Source: VXNE01 sp963665455
GTDB lineage: Bacteria > Pseudomonadota > Gammaproteobacteria > Pseudomonadales > Azotimanducaceae
Length of the DNA stretch: 64,000 nt
Assembly (NCBI GenBank): GCA_963665455.1
Contig: OY762279.1
Location: 2,294,001-2,358,000, forward strand
Direction: 5' to 3'
Part shown: positions 32,936 to 41,322 of the stretch, piece by piece
How the letters are laid out: each line of letters opens with the position of its first letter
How positions within the stretch are numbered: position 1 is the first letter of the stretch
The notes under the pieces: model-generated
What the model was told of the DNA's origin: nothing
Databases searched by the model: none
Seen by the model: only the letters and a program-made list of their open reading frames with translations
Position numbers and translations under genes: made by a program

Positions 32936-34941
32936 GCGAGTCGGTGGGTCGAGCGGCAACGGCAGGAACCCGCGACTACTCCGCGTTCGATGCGGAGTTG
33001 ACCCATCAAGCCCTGAACGTGCGGCTGTTCGTGCGCCTGCTCGGGTGGATGAGGCCCTACCGGATCACGTTGTTCACGAGCCTTGCCTTGGTCGTGGCCG
33101 CGGCGGCGATGAGCGTGCTGCTGCCCGTCATCCAGGGGCGGGTGGTGGTCGACACCATCCTCCTGCCCAATCCCGCGTCTTCGGACCTGCCGGACTACGG
33201 CTTGGTGGACGCGACGGAGTGGCTGGTGTCGGCCCTGTCGGTGACGCCGCTGACGGCCGCGGTGCTGCTCTTCATCGTGCTCGTCGTCGCCCAGGCGCTG
33301 CTGATGTTCGCGCACAGGCTGACGCTTGCGAGCAGCGCGCTGAAGGCGCTCCGGGACCTGCGCCTCGACCTGTTCGCCGCCCTGGAGCACAAGCCGGCCT
33401 CGTTCTACGACCGGGTGGCCGTGGGTCGGGTCATGACGCGGGTCACCAACGACGTCGAGAACCTGTTCGAGCTGCTGCTCGGCTTCGGCATGCTGGCCGG
33501 GGAGTTCGTGCCGTTCTTCCTGGCGCTGTTCCTGATGTTCCACATCAGCACCGAGGTGACGGGGCTGCTGCTGCTCGTCATCCCGGTGGCGGCGGTGGCG
33601 ACGTACGTGTTCCGCATGGCCATGCGCGAGATCTTCCGGCTCGTGCGGGACTCGGTGTCCGGACTCAACCAGTACATGCAGGAAGACCTGATGGGCATCG
33701 AGGTGGTGCAGCTCTCGGGCCGCGAGGCGCGCAATGCCGAGGAGTACCGCCGGCGCAACCAGGAGAACCGCCACCAGGAGTTCCGCGCCATCGACCACGA
33801 GGTGGTGTTCGAGACCTTCAACACGAGCCTCGCGAGCATCGCCATCGCCGTCGTCATCTGGTACGGGGGCGGGGAGGTGGTGCGGGAGGAAATCTCCCTC
33901 GGCTCCATCATCCTCTTCAACCAGTACATCAACATGATGATCAACCCCGTCGTGGCGGTGGGGCAGCAGTTCAACACCCTGTTCCGCTCGATGGCGTCGG
34001 GGGAGCGCATCTTCCAGGCCCTCGACTGGGACGAGCGGATCCACGAGCCCCGGCGGCCGGCGCGGTTGCCGGAACGGCTGCGGGGCGAGATCGAGTTCCG
34101 CGACGTGCGCTTCGGCTATGCGGGGGGCGAGGACATTCTCAAGGGGGTCTCCTTCCGCATCGCCCCCGGCGAGAAGCTGGCCATCGTCGGTCCCACGGGC
34201 TCGGGCAAGAGCACCGTGATCCGGCTCCTGGCGCGCTTCTACGACTTCGACGACGGGATGATCTTTCTCGACGGGGCGGACGTGAACGGCATCGCGACCC
34301 GGGACCTGCGCCGGCGCATCGGCGTCGTGCTACAGGATTTCCATGTCTTCTCCGGGACGGTGCTCGACAACATCGCCCTCAGCAATCCGGCGATCACCCG
34401 GGAGCGCGCGCAGTGGGCGGCCCGGGCGGCGAACGCGGATCCGTTCATTCGGCAGCTTTCGGACGGCTACGATACCGAACTCGCGGAGCGCGGCCACAAC
34501 CTGTCCCAGGGGCAGCAGCAACTGCTCGCCTTCGCCCGGGTGCTGGCGGCGGATCCCGAGATCCTGGTGCTCGACGAGGCCACGTCCAGCATCGACACGG
34601 GCTCCGAACTCGCCATCCAGGACGCCCTGCACCGGATCACCGAGGGACGGACCTCGATCGTCATCGCCCACCGCCTGCAAACCATCCAGGAATGCGACCG
34701 GGTGCTGGTGCTGCACCATGGGAAGGTCCGCGAACTCGGCACCCACGACGAACTGATCGCGCGGCGCGGCATCTACTACACGCTGCACGAACTCCAGTTC
34801 CAGGACAGCGCGGTGGCGGCGGAACTCGGCGGGGCGCGGACGCAGGAGGGTGGCCCGAAGGAACGGCCTGGCTGGCGGGCGCCGGGTATTGGGGACGACG
34901 TGCCGGGTTTTGGGCCGGGGGAGCGCGAAGAGCCGGTGTGA
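32932..34941 (+). CDS. ABC exporter half-transporter, catalytic-site subunit
   Basis: A 669-residue partner of the preceding subunit. The membrane domain contains an extended loop near residues 75-100 before helix 2. The nucleotide-binding domain has VGPTGSGKST, the variant signature NLSQGQQQLLAFAR, and Walker B ILVLDEATSSID with the catalytic Glu, followed by AHRLQTI. In heterodimeric exporters the two composite sites are unequal; this subunit provides the catalytic Walker B Glu. It starts with ATG overlapping the previous stop. The Gly-rich C-terminal tail (from about residue 630) is unlike the conserved part. Confidence 0.95.
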   Translation: MSESVGRAATAGTRDYSAFDAELTHQALNVRLFVRLLGWMRPYRITLFTSLALVVAAAAMSVLLPVIQGRVVVDTILLPNPASSDLPDYGLVDATEWLVSALSVTPLTAAVLLFIVLVVAQALLMFAHRLTLASSALKALRDLRLDLFAALEHKPASFYDRVAVGRVMTRVTNDVENLFELLLGFGMLAGEFVPFFLALFLMFHISTEVTGLLLLVIPVAAVATYVFRMAMREIFRLVRDSVSGLNQYMQEDLMGIEVVQLSGREARNAEEYRRRNQENRHQEFRAIDHEVVFETFNTSLASIAIAVVIWYGGGEVVREEISLGSIILFNQYINMMINPVVAVGQQFNTLFRSMASGERIFQALDWDERIHEPRRPARLPERLRGEIEFRDVRFGYAGGEDILKGVSFRIAPGEKLAIVGPTGSGKSTVIRLLARFYDFDDGMIFLDGADVNGIATRDLRRRIGVVLQDFHVFSGTVLDNIALSNPAITRERAQWAARAANADPFIRQLSDGYDTELAERGHNLSQGQQQLLAFARVLAADPEILVLDEATSSIDTGSELAIQDALHRITEGRTSIVIAHRLQTIQECDRVLVLHHGKVRELGTHDELIARRGIYYTLHELQFQDSAVAAELGGARTQEGGPKERPGWRAPGIGDDVPGFGPGEREEPV

Positions 34942-34958
34942 AGGGTTGGCGCTGCGGG

Positions 34959-37187
34959 TTACGAACGGGGTTCACCCGCCTCGATCTCGCCCAATAGCCC
35001 CTCGTAGCGCGCGCCGAAAGTCGCCACGAGACGCTTGGCGTGGCGCACTGCGGTTTCGGTGTCGCCCAGGTCTCGCGAGATCGTGGCCAGGGCCTCCAGC
35101 GTCGTGCGATGGTCGCCGAATTTGGCGAGTTGGTCCTCAAGCACGGCGATGGCGGACGGGGCGTCGTCCGCGTTGTGCAGTGCCAAGGCGTAGATGTAGC
35201 CATTGCGCAGGTGCTCGGGGTCGAGTTCGTATGCGCGCTGCAACTGTTCGAGGGCGCGGGCGGACTGGCCCTGGCGAATGAGCCAGAGGCCATACGCGTA
35301 CGCAGCGTCGCCGCTCGCGGGCCGCACGCGGGCCGCCGTGGCGAGCAGGGCGCCGCCTTCGACATCCCGCCCGGAGGATCGATACAGGTCGGCCAGGTTC
35401 ACGAGAGCGGGAATCCAATTCGGTTCGATGTCGAGGGCGTGCTTGAGGGCGGCTTCCGCGGCCTCGTCGTCCCCCAGCGCGGCATGGACGACGGCCAGGT
35501 TCGTGTGGGCCTCGGGCCGTTCCGCGTTCAGTTCCTGCACTTGGCGATGCTCCTCCAGCGCGCCTTCGATGAGGGCGCGGTCGGCCGAGGACACGGACTG
35601 CCCGAGATAGGGTGCGGCGGCGGGCGCCACGGCGACCCGGACGGCGCGCAAGGGGTCGCGGAGCAGGCGTCGGATGGCTGCGAAGCGGGGTGCCTCGGGG
35701 AGGCGCGACAGGTGTTCGAGGGCCCCGAGGCGCACGAGGGCGTCGGCGTCGCGCAACGCGGCGGCGATGGCGTCCTGGGAGAACCCGAACTCGTACGGGC
35801 CGAGGGCAAGCAGGGCGGTGCGCCGCACGAGGCCGGGCAGCGTGGCGTCGGTCGCGGCGTCGGACAGGGGCCGTTCCGCATCGAAGTGTTGGGTGGTGGC
35901 GAGGGCGAGGATGTCGGCGGCGCGGGGTTTCGGAGGCGTGCCGGTACGGCTCGCGATCTCGTCCCGCGCCCAGGCCGGGGAACGGTCCTCGTGGCAGCCG
36001 TTGCAGGCGTTGGGCACGCCGTAGGTCAGCGTGAGGTCCGGGCGCGGGACGCGAAAGCCGTGGTCGCGCCTGGCATCGACGCCCATGTAGACGCGGCTCG
36101 GCATGTGGCAGTCCACGCACGCGATGTCTTGGTGGAAGTGGTGGGTGGGGTGGTCGTAGCGCCGGGCCACTAGGGTCGGAAATTCCGGACGCGGGCTTTC
36201 GGAGTGGCATTGGATGCATAGCGCGTCCCCGGCGAGGCGTGGCGCGGCCGTGTGCGGGTCGTGGCAGTCGCCACAGGTGACGCTCTCCTTGTACATGCGG
36301 CTCTGTAGGAAGGAGCCGTAGACATAGACCTCCTCCCGGATCTGGCCATCGGCGTGGTACAGCGGGGGGGTGACGGCCGCGGGCAGGTAGTGGTCTAGGA
36401 AGGCGGCGCCCGGCCGGAAGCCCTCGGCGAGCTGGGCGCGGCGGCTGTGACACGGGGCGCAGGTCTCGATCATGCCGGCTGCGGCCCCGTACCCCGCTTG
36501 CGGCACGGCAGCGTGGAGCGAACCGGGGCCGTGACAGGCCTCGCAGCCGACGTTGATCTCGGAGTGCGTGGTCGAGAACGCCTTCGTCTCGAGGTCGAAG
36601 CCCTTGCGCACGTTGGTCGAGTGGCAGTCCGCGCACATGGAGTTCCAGTTCTGCGAATCCGCGGTCCAATGCAGGATGTCGTCGTGGGCGATCGTCTCGT
36701 CCGGATAGAGGTGGAACCAACGCTGACCTTCGGGACGGGCGTCCCAGGCGACGCCGAGGGCTTGCAGGCGGCCCGGGGCGGTCTCCAGCAAGTACTGTTG
36801 CAGCGGTTCCACGCCGAAGGTGTAGGCGACGGGGTAGGTCTCCATGGTGCCGGACGGGCCGTCGGTCTCCACCAGGTAAGCGTCGCCTTGGCGGTGGAAG
36901 CGGGTCGTCACCCCATCCTTCGTGAAGGAGGTGTCGTTGAAGTCGCCGACGACGGAGGCTGCGGTGGGGGTCCGCATGGCCAGATCGTGGTGGGAACCGG
37001 ACCAGTGCTCGAAGGCCTCGGCGTGGCAGGAGGCGCAGGCGTTACTGCCGACATACGCGGCTTCCGCCGGTGCCGGGGTTTCGGGCCCCGAATCTGGGGG
37101 AGCATCGGACGGTCCGCAGGCGGCCAGGCACAGCATCGCCAACGCGGCGGCGAACCGGCGGGCCGCCTGCTGGGAGGCGTTCCTCAC
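34959..37187 (-). CDS. Octaheme c-type cytochrome with HEAT-like and TPR C-terminal half, lipoprotein
   Basis: A 742-residue exported protein. The signal ends in the lipobox CLAACG. Eight CxxCH heme sites follow (CASCH, CADCH, CEACH, CAPCH, CGDCH, CIQCH, CVDCH, CNGCH). A helical region resembling HEAT repeats comes next, then TPR repeats (ALKHALDIEPNWIPALVNLA, ALEQLQRAYELDPEH). This layout resembles multiheme nitrite/hydroxylamine-type or decaheme-like cytochromes fused to TPRs, often seen near methane/nitrogen or iron redox genes. The role cannot be assigned. The GTG at 37187 overlaps the PPK2 stop by 4 bases, so it is translationally coupled. Confidence 0.88.
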   Translation of the reverse strand: MRNASQQAARRFAAALAMLCLAACGPSDAPPDSGPETPAPAEAAYVGSNACASCHAEAFEHWSGSHHDLAMRTPTAASVVGDFNDTSFTKDGVTTRFHRQGDAYLVETDGPSGTMETYPVAYTFGVEPLQQYLLETAPGRLQALGVAWDARPEGQRWFHLYPDETIAHDDILHWTADSQNWNSMCADCHSTNVRKGFDLETKAFSTTHSEINVGCEACHGPGSLHAAVPQAGYGAAAGMIETCAPCHSRRAQLAEGFRPGAAFLDHYLPAAVTPPLYHADGQIREEVYVYGSFLQSRMYKESVTCGDCHDPHTAAPRLAGDALCIQCHSESPRPEFPTLVARRYDHPTHHFHQDIACVDCHMPSRVYMGVDARRDHGFRVPRPDLTLTYGVPNACNGCHEDRSPAWARDEIASRTGTPPKPRAADILALATTQHFDAERPLSDAATDATLPGLVRRTALLALGPYEFGFSQDAIAAALRDADALVRLGALEHLSRLPEAPRFAAIRRLLRDPLRAVRVAVAPAAAPYLGQSVSSADRALIEGALEEHRQVQELNAERPEAHTNLAVVHAALGDDEAAEAALKHALDIEPNWIPALVNLADLYRSSGRDVEGGALLATAARVRPASGDAAYAYGLWLIRQGQSARALEQLQRAYELDPEHLRNGYIYALALHNADDAPSAIAVLEDQLAKFGDHRTTLEALATISRDLGDTETAVRHAKRLVATFGARYEGLLGEIEAGEPRS

Positions 37188-38125
37188 TCGTTCTCGAGGG
37201 CCCTGCGAGCCGCCACGAGCGTCTCGGGCTCGGCGAGCGGGGGCGCCGGATGCGTGAGGTCGAGCTTCGCGATCTCGTGTACCAGGATCGCCGCCACGGC
37301 CAGGCGCGCGTACCACTTGTGGTCGGCCGGTACGACGTACCAGGGGGCGACGGGTGTGGAGGTGGCGCCGAGGGCCGCTTCGTAGGCTTCGGTGTAGGCA
37401 TCCCAACGCGCGCGGTCGCGGATGTCCGAAGGCGAGAACTTGAAGTGCTTGGCGGGCTCGCGCAGACGCTTCAGGAAGCGCTGCCTCTGCTCCTCCTTCG
37501 AGACGTTGAGGAATATCTTGATGATCGCCGTGCCGTTGCGGGCGAGGTAGTCCTCGAAGGTGGCGATGTCCCGGAGGCGCTCGTCCCAGACATCGGGGCC
37601 GATCAGGGAGGGAGGCAGGTGCTGTGATTGGAGGTGCTCCGGGCGAACGCGCACGACGAGCACCTCCTCGTAGTGGGAGCGGTTGAACACGCCCACCTTG
37701 CCCCGCGCCGGCAGGTGCCGGTGGTAGCGCCAGAGGAAGTCGTGGCGCAGCTCCTCCGCGTTGGGCACGTCGAAGGAGGTCACGTCGCAGCCCTGGGGAT
37801 TGAGGCCCGACATGACGTGGCGGATCAGGCTGTCCTTGCCGGCGGCGTCCCGGCCCTGCAGGACGAGGAGCACGGCCCACCCTCCCTGGGCGGCGAGGGA
37901 TCGTTGCCGCCCGGTGAGCCAGGCGGTGTGGGCGCGGAGCAGGGCGCGGGAGAGTTCGCGGTCGTCCCCGGTGAAGGGGCCGGTGTCGGCGGGGTCGTGA
38001 TCCGTCAAGCGAACGGGGCCCTGCTTGATGCGGTAACCAACGATGGTCTCGGTCAGTTCGTGGGCCGCGCCTCCATCAGCGGGGCCCCGGGTACCGAGAT
38101 CGGCGAGGATGGAGTCATCGACCAT
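37184..38125 (-). CDS. ppk2: Polyphosphate kinase 2 family protein
   Basis: A 313-residue P-loop kinase using polyphosphate to phosphorylate a nucleotide. Walker A is QGRDAAGKDS (GRDAAGKD at 91-98). The lid and Walker B region is FDVPNAEELRHDFLWRYHRHLPARG, then VGVFNRSHYEEVLVVRV. KIFLNVSKEEQRQRFLKRL and DHKWYARLAV complete the family pattern. The substrate class (AMP, ADP or both) is not settled by sequence alone. It is the upstream gene of a coupled pair with the octaheme cytochrome. PPK2 fits the phosphate theme of the Pho-box locus 1 kb away. Confidence 0.93.
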   Translation of the reverse strand: MVDDSILADLGTRGPADGGAAHELTETIVGYRIKQGPVRLTDHDPADTGPFTGDDRELSRALLRAHTAWLTGRQRSLAAQGGWAVLLVLQGRDAAGKDSLIRHVMSGLNPQGCDVTSFDVPNAEELRHDFLWRYHRHLPARGKVGVFNRSHYEEVLVVRVRPEHLQSQHLPPSLIGPDVWDERLRDIATFEDYLARNGTAIIKIFLNVSKEEQRQRFLKRLREPAKHFKFSPSDIRDRARWDAYTEAYEAALGATSTPVAPWYVVPADHKWYARLAVAAILVHEIAKLDLTHPAPPLAEPETLVAARRALENE

Positions 38126-38177
38126 GCGCTCGTCGCGCCTGCGCTTCTCCCTTGGGCGGGGGGTATTCTACCGAGCC

Positions 38178-38808
38178 ATGCGTTGTTTCGTGGCCGCCTT
38201 CCTCCCCGCCCGGGCGCGGGAGCAGTTAGGGAAGGTCTGAACAAGACCTTCCCTAGTGCGGCACAGGGACGTGCCGCCGGATTCGATGGCGTAAGCCATT
38301 GAATCTGTGGAGCAAGCCGAAACCGCGCTTTTGGCTTGCGACCTGAACGAGTCCATGGACGGACTTGTTCAGAGGTTCCTTAGTCGCCCTGCGGCCACAC
38401 GTCGAGGGCGTGCGTTGGGTCGCCCCGGAGAAGTACCACGTCACGCTGCGGTTTCTCGGCGAGCTTGATCCGGCGGACGTCGCGGTTTGGCGGGATGCGG
38501 CGGCGATGTTGGCAGCGCGCTTCCCGGTCGATTGCACCGCGCGGGCGGTCGAGGGGTTTCCGAACGGACGCCGTGCGCGGGTCGTCGCCGCGCGCGCGGA
38601 CTCCGGGGGCGTGCTGGAGGAGCTTGCGGAGGGGCTGGCCGACGCTCGCCGCGAGGACCCGCGTCCGTTCCGTGCGCACGTCACCTTGGGCCGCGCAAGT
38701 CGGCGCCCGGTGCGGCTCCCGGAGACGGGATCGCTCGAACTACCGTCTCGACTACAGGGGGTCGGTCTCTATCAGAGCCTCGACGGCCGCTACGGGCACG
38801 TTCGGTAG
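38178..38808 (+). pseudogene. thpR: RNA 2',3'-cyclic phosphodiesterase (2'-5' RNA ligase family) interrupted by a MITE
   Basis: The N-terminal codons read MRCFVAAFLPARAREQL. After the 150-bp insertion and one target-site copy are removed, the frame continues VALRPHVEGVRWVAPEKYHV, TLRFLGELD (first HxT motif HVTL) and later FRAHVTLGRAS (second HxT). The restored protein has 158 residues, shorter than the ~180 typical of ThpR. Insertion brings a TGA after codon 20. The 3' part has no good start of its own that keeps both motifs. The family hydrolyses 2',3'-cyclic phosphates on RNA. Confidence 0.88.
38230..38379. mobile_element. 150-bp MITE with 16-bp terminal inverted repeats and TTAG target duplication
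   Basis: The left end GGAAGGTCTGAACAAG and the right end (reverse complement) GGAACCTCTGAACAAG match at 14 of 16 positions. TTAG flanks both sides (38226-38229 and 38380-38383). Inside are several hairpins: a 7-bp GCGGCAC stem, GATTCGATGGC against GCCATTGAATC, and GCAAGCC against GGCTTGC. No ORF is carried, so it is non-autonomous. The ends resemble those of IS5-group insertion sequences, which would supply the transposase; that attribution is from memory and tentative. Confidence 0.88.
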
Positions 38809-38898
38809 GCTGCGCTCGGGCCGGCGGATCCTTGTTCCCCCAATGGGCACGACATTCGGTACGATCCTCGACGCCGCCAAATCGCGAGTCCGGCGCCC

Positions 38899-39171
38899 GT
38901 GAAGAAGTACCCGCCCACCGCCAAGGAGCTGCGCGAGTGGATGGACAAGAAGGGACTCTCTAACAAGGACGTCGCGAAGGCGCTACGCCTTTCGGACGGC
39001 CGCGTGGTGCGTTTCTGGACCTCCAAGAAGGACCCGCGCCCCATCCCCTACGCGAGCTGGTATACGCTGCGCCACAAGTTCGGCAAGGACGGTGGACGGC
39101 GCTCCGGGACAAATCGCCGAGACAAGTCTCGTGAGAATAGGAAGAAATCTCCTAAATCAGTGGACACCTAA
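38899..39171 (+). CDS. Small XRE-like DNA-binding protein
   Basis: Ninety residues, GTG start. The middle reads LSNKDVAKALRLSDGRVVRFW, a helix-turn-helix like those of short XRE/Cro proteins. The region before it (PPTAKELREWMDKK) is the usual first helix. The C-terminal 25 residues are very basic and disordered (RDKSRENRKKSPK). It probably binds DNA non-enzymatically. No partner toxin is adjacent. The next gene is separated by a putative Pho box. Confidence 0.65.
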   Translation: MKKYPPTAKELREWMDKKGLSNKDVAKALRLSDGRVVRFWTSKKDPRPIPYASWYTLRHKFGKDGGRRSGTNRRDKSRENRKKSPKSVDT

Positions 39172-39192
39172 CTCGGGGCACTTCCAAGCTGG

Positions 39193-39226
39193 GTGTCATC
39201 AACACGTCATAATGGTCGAGTAGCCT
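39193..39226 (+). promoter_or_regulatory. Possible PhoB box 2 with -10, upstream of the exported protein gene
   Basis: GTGTCAT (39193-39199), a 4-base spacer CAAC, then ACGTCAT (39204-39210), against the consensus CTGTCAT-N4-CTGTCAT. Ten bases later TAGCCT could be a -10. The second half-site is imperfect and the ATG at 39235 would be almost leaderless from that -10. It is listed mainly because a better box lies 420 bp downstream. Confidence 0.35.
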
Positions 39227-39234
39227 CCGCCATT

Positions 39235-39567
39235 ATGAAGAAACGATTACTTGGCGCGGTCTGGCTTGTGGTGGCCACCGCGTGGCCCGCTTTCGGGGCC
39301 GACCTGACGGCGGAACAGCTAGCCGAGCGCATCGAAGCCACCAAGGGGCTCTCCGCGCAAGGGGTCATGGCCCATCCGTCTGCCGTCCGCAACGCTCGCC
39401 CGCTCAATACCTGCTTTGGCGGTTTCCACCACGGCAAGTTGGTGGTTGGCGAGGAACAGTTGCACGACGCCCGCCTGGACACCACCCTGACCGACTGCGT
39501 CGGCCAGGGCGGACGTGCCGGCTGGCTGCCGCGTTTCGCTCCGGACCGGCGGTTGAGGCTGACGTAG
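39235..39567 (+). CDS. Small exported protein, unknown function
   Basis: A 110-residue protein with an N-terminal signal peptide (KKRLLGAVWLVVATAWPAFGA, cleavage likely after FGA). A soluble part follows, containing two Cys (NTCFGG and LTDCVG) that could form a disulfide, and HGKLVVGEEQLHDARLD. I do not recognise the family. It lies between two PhoB-like sites and may belong to the same phosphate-responsive group as the downstream lipoprotein and receptor. Confidence 0.6.
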   Translation: MKKRLLGAVWLVVATAWPAFGADLTAEQLAERIEATKGLSAQGVMAHPSAVRNARPLNTCFGGFHHGKLVVGEEQLHDARLDTTLTDCVGQGGRAGWLPRFAPDRRLRLT

Positions 39568-39619
39568 GACGCCGCGCCGCCCCACCTTTTTCGGGCCCCT
39601 TCCGGCGCGCCTCCTCCGC

Positions 39620-39653
39620 GTGTCACGAACCTGTCACTCCCCATTGCTATGTT
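39620..39653 (+). promoter_or_regulatory. PhoB box with correctly spaced -10 upstream of the lipoprotein/TonB-receptor operon
   Basis: Two 7-base direct repeats, GTGTCAC (39620-39626) and CTGTCAC (39631-39637), are separated by exactly 4 bases. Then come 10 bases and TATGTT (39648-39653). This is the geometry of PhoB-activated promoters, where the Pho box replaces the -35 element and ends about 10 bases before the -10. The first gene of the operon starts 78 bases downstream. Direct prediction: induction by phosphate limitation. Confidence 0.6.
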
Positions 39654-39731
39654 GCCGCCGCGATTTGGGGGAGGGCTGACATTGGGTGCGGGCATTACGC
39701 CGCACTCTACTGGGGGCTGAACGAGGCAAAG

Positions 39732-41321
39732 ATGATGAAGGTTCCAGAAGGTGTTTTGTTGGCCGCGGGGATGGCCCTTCTGGCAGGTTGTAGCGGCGGC
39801 GACGTAAACATCTCGGCGGACAACAACTCTTCGGTCACCGACAACTCGACGAGCACCACGACCTCCGGCGGCAGCAACAATCCGTGCGCCAGCTACACGG
39901 ACGCGGACTCGGGCGCGGACGTCGAGGGTAGGTTCGATGGCCAGAATTGCGTCTACGATTCGAATTTCGTCGGCATCAACAACCCGCTGATGGTCGACCT
40001 GTCCATCCCGTTCATCTCCGGCGTCCACATCTTCGAGGACACCCTCGTCGTCGGCGAGGACACCGACGGCACGACGCCGCCTCCCGGCAAGGGCGCGGGC
40101 CCGAGCCTGACCATCGCGGCGGGCAACACCCTCGCCTGGGCGAACCCCGGGGACTACCTCCTCATCAACCGCGGCTCGCGGATTTTCGCGAACGGGTCGC
40201 GGACGGCACCCGTCACGTTCACCGGCTTCACGGATGCCGTCACCGGGACGGCGGGCGCCGAGGACGTGCAGCTCTGGGGTGGTGTCGTCATCAATGGCCG
40301 GGGCTTCACCAACAAGTGCAGCGACGATCAGCGGGCCAACAACGAATGCAATGTCTTGGCGGAGGGCAAGCCGTCCCACTACGGAGGGAGCGACAACGAG
40401 GACAGCTCCGGCGCCCTGCGCTACGTGGTCGTCAAGCACACCGGCTTCGAGGCCGCGCCGGGGGACGAACTGAACGGCGTGAGCTTCAACGCGGTCGGTT
40501 CCGACACGGTGGTCAGCCATCTACAGGCGTACAGCACCTTCGACGACGGCATCGAGTTCTTCGGCGGCGCGGTCGAGGTGGATCACTACGTCGCCCTCTA
40601 TGTCCGCGACGACTCCATCGACTACGACCAGGGCTGGACCGGCGGCATCGACCATGCGCTCGTCATCCACCCCTCCGCGGACGGCAACCGCTGCATCGAG
40701 GGGGATAGCCTGAGTGCGACGGACGCGGGCATGCCCGTCACGAATGTCTACATAAACAACCTTACCTGTATTAGCTCCGGATCCGACGAGGTGCCCGCCG
40801 GCACGGGCACCCATGGTGACTCGGAAGGGATCGTGAACCGGGAGGGCGCCCGCACCCAGCTCCGCAATAGCATCATCTTCGACGGGTATGCCCGCACCGT
40901 CCTCTCGAGGGGCGGCAACGAATGCTTCGAGCTGGACGACGAAAATACGCGGGACGCCGCAGAGGCGGGAGAAGCGTCCGTCTCCGGCACGGTCATCGCG
41001 TGCGAGGAAGCGACGAGGGACAGCCTCGGCAACGACGATCCGATCAGCGAGTGGATCGCCAACGTCATCAAGTACCCCAACAACGTGGGCAACGTCATCG
41101 TCCTGGAGAGCGACAGCGCGAACCTGTCGCTGCTCGGCGGCGCGAAGCCGTTCCATACGGCGGGCGAACTGACGGGCCCGGACGGTGCCGCACTCGGCGT
41201 GACGCTCGTAGATACGGACGGCGACGGGAACACGGACGACGAGATGCTCGGTGCCGTGTCGCCGGGAGACGACTGGACGGCGAACTGGACGGTGGGTCTC
41301 GATTCTCTGTGGTTCGACTAA
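39732..41321 (+). CDS. Surface-type lipoprotein (ElpS-like?), partner of the TonB receptor
   Basis: A 529-residue protein. The signal ends in LLAGC, so it is a lipoprotein. A Ser/Thr/Asn-rich linker follows (NSSVTDNSTSTTTSGG), then a long domain of glycine- and asparagine-rich, beta-helix-like sequence (DDGIEFFGGAVEVDHY, DYDQGWTGGIDHALVIH). Caulobacter has a phosphate-starvation extracellular lipoprotein encoded next to a TonB receptor, and this gene has the same context and a PhoB box. That resemblance is my recollection, not a search result. Two ATGs at 39732 and 39735 lie behind GAGG. It ends 1 bp before the receptor's GTG. Confidence 0.8.
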   Translation: MMKVPEGVLLAAGMALLAGCSGGDVNISADNNSSVTDNSTSTTTSGGSNNPCASYTDADSGADVEGRFDGQNCVYDSNFVGINNPLMVDLSIPFISGVHIFEDTLVVGEDTDGTTPPPGKGAGPSLTIAAGNTLAWANPGDYLLINRGSRIFANGSRTAPVTFTGFTDAVTGTAGAEDVQLWGGVVINGRGFTNKCSDDQRANNECNVLAEGKPSHYGGSDNEDSSGALRYVVVKHTGFEAAPGDELNGVSFNAVGSDTVVSHLQAYSTFDDGIEFFGGAVEVDHYVALYVRDDSIDYDQGWTGGIDHALVIHPSADGNRCIEGDSLSATDAGMPVTNVYINNLTCISSGSDEVPAGTGTHGDSEGIVNREGARTQLRNSIIFDGYARTVLSRGGNECFELDDENTRDAAEAGEASVSGTVIACEEATRDSLGNDDPISEWIANVIKYPNNVGNVIVLESDSANLSLLGGAKPFHTAGELTGPDGAALGVTLVDTDGDGNTDDEMLGAVSPGDDWTANWTVGLDSLWFD

Positions 41322-41322
41322 C

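Noticed and set aside
30983..32959. Very long antisense open frame opposite the ABC transporter genes (and similar ones at 9050-11359, 12185-14242, 56448-58967 and 52799-54352)
   Set aside because: They are composition shadows of GC-rich codon use. They encode Arg/Ala/Pro/His-rich low-complexity sequence with no domain, and each lies exactly opposite a well-supported gene.
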